From assembly GCA_036506395.1 (NCBI GenBank), contig DASXRU010000251.1, positions 1 through 64,000 of the forward strand: a stretch of 64,000 nt of DNA, in the 5' to 3' direction. Under the pieces are notes generated by a model. The model did not search any database. It was not told the DNA's origin and worked only from the letters and a program-made list of their open reading frames with translations. Below, piece after piece: positions 63,313-64,000 of the stretch (the first letter of the stretch is position 1; the number at the start of each line of letters is the position of its first letter). A program made the position numbers and the translations under genes. The DNA is from DASXRU01 sp036506395 (GTDB lineage Bacteria; Acidobacteriota; Blastocatellia; Pyrinomonadales; Pyrinomonadaceae).

Positions 63313-63347
63313 AAGGGACAGGCGAAAGCCTGTCCTTTCCTTTTTCT
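63313..63347 (+). terminator. Terminator after the matrixin gene
   Basis: Stem GGACAGGC / GCCTGTCC with a GAAA loop, followed by TTTCCTTTTTC. It ends the riboswitch unit. Confidence 0.85.
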
Positions 63348-63371
63348 TTAGGCGCTACTTCCGATCGGCTG

Positions 63372-64000
63372 TTAATACCTAATTCTGGCGCTGAAGCTCC
63401 CGCTGTTATCGCTATAGTTGTCGTCGTTGACGAGCAGGAACAATCTACCGTCCATAGGCGTCGTGAAGGTTAGCTGGTTGCCAATATAGAAAGGCTGGGA
63501 GGTTTGACCATTAGGCTGAACTATGTAACCGATCAAAGCGCCGACGCCCGCAGTTGGTACCGGATAAGTTCCAGCGCCAAAAATTGCGCCCGTGCTCGGC
63601 CGGCCGCCCTCGGGAGAAACTACTCCGGCGCGACGACCCGCTGTGACACTCCCCGTAGCAGTGATGGTGACTTGATCGCCCGAACGCAGGTCAATGCCAG
63701 TGTCTATTCCGCGCGGCATGTTGCCAGGAACATCCACAACCCTGTCGCGATTAGTCGGCCGGCTCCCCGGGTTGCGGTTCCAGTCTCCCGGCTGTCGCGA
63801 ACGAATCGGAGCTTGTCCGGTTCCGGAATCGTCCGGCAGGCCAAAAGGATCGTAGCTGGTATCGTTGGGATTTCGATTGCTATCGTCAGCGGTCCTGGAC
63901 ATGGTGGCGAGATCAAGCTCTTTCCGTATGCGAACGCTATAGGCTCCCCGAGCGTCGGTATAGGAGCTCCGGTTCGCAGTTAGATAGAGACGACCATCGC
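63372..64000 (-). CDS. LecA-like tandem lectin-domain protein (N-terminus beyond window)
   Basis: At least 209 residues; the frame is open to the window edge, so the start lies outside. The last 130 residues (from about GIDTGIDLRSGDQVTITATG) have the PA-I/LecA fold with the calcium/sugar-binding end DGRLFLLVNDDNYSDNSG. At the window edge the same ending appears again as DGRLYLTANRSSYTDARG. At least two lectin units are thus repeated. The second has Asn-Asp-Asp, the first has Asn-Arg-Ser at that site, so only the second may bind calcium well. A linker rich in Asn/Pro/Arg (RNPNDTSYDPFGLPDD) joins them. Confidence 0.83.
   Translation of the reverse strand, partial: DGRLYLTANRSSYTDARGAYSVRIRKELDLATMSRTADDSNRNPNDTSYDPFGLPDDSGTGQAPIRSRQPGDWNRNPGSRPTNRDRVVDVPGNMPRGIDTGIDLRSGDQVTITATGSVTAGRRAGVVSPEGGRPSTGAIFGAGTYPVPTAGVGALIGYIVQPNGQTSQPFYIGNQLTFTTPMDGRLFLLVNDDNYSDNSGSFSARIRY

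Overview
The window looks like a chromosomal segment of an Acidobacteriota bacterium, most likely of the Blastocatellia (Pyrinomonadaceae-like) type. This is inferred from gene content, not from a marker tree: an ECF-like sigma factor next to a Ser/Thr kinase fused to a TolB/WD40-like propeller, kelch/DUF4214 secreted proteins, a PEP-CTERM protein, a secreted REC-like protein, a DUF5939 cyclase and an M28 peptidase of the glutamate-carboxypeptidase type. No transposase, integrase, phage gene, CRISPR array or rRNA was seen. Two tRNA genes (Pro-GGG, Arg-CCT) and one c-di-GMP-I riboswitch were found.

Layout. 1-9.3 kb: a signalling and surface island. It has a 14-unit kelch protein (cut by the window edge), a secreted cupin, an ECF sigma factor, its kinase, a secreted REC-like protein and an outer-membrane barrel. 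Four ungapped copies of one promoter-like element face four of these genes and suggest a local sigma regulon. 9.3-22 kb: housekeeping genes (tsaD, rsmD, an SDR, recG, a bacilliredoxin, tsaE, nnr), a PEP-CTERM protein, murJ and an orphan NtrC-type regulator. 22-28 kb: a leftward minor-pilin operon ending in a TPR gene and pilT. 28-40 kb: DacB-type carboxypeptidase, Ogg-like glycosylase, a TPR/double aspartyl-protease protein, a PIN protein with a small partner candidate, lytic transglycosylase, amidohydrolase, PrcB-like, MOSC and class III aminotransferase. 40-51.7 kb: a REPIN-like palindrome, cysS, thiL, a class I aminotransferase, MerR, tRNA-Pro, OsmC, then a rightward run holding sucC and sucD (separated by two unrelated genes), ndk and a lone nuoI. 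52-58 kb: a class III cyclase, an ABC ATPase, a cNMP-binding DUF1003 protein, a HAD enzyme and a MacB-like permease. 58-64 kb: an M28 peptidase, tRNA-Arg, a riboswitch controlling a secreted protein plus a matrixin-type protease, and a LecA-like tandem lectin running off the right edge.

The most interesting signals are: (1) the four-copy ECF-type promoter element (GTTAGAGGTTT, 13 bases, CGCGTTA) with invariant spacing; (2) a c-di-GMP-I riboswitch in front of a secreted metalloprotease; (3) a tRNA-Arg whose normally invariant G19-C56 elbow pair is swapped to C19-G56; and (4) a scattered family of long, low-complexity palindromic spacers, each built from its own short repeated 'word', several of which run into the ends of genes.
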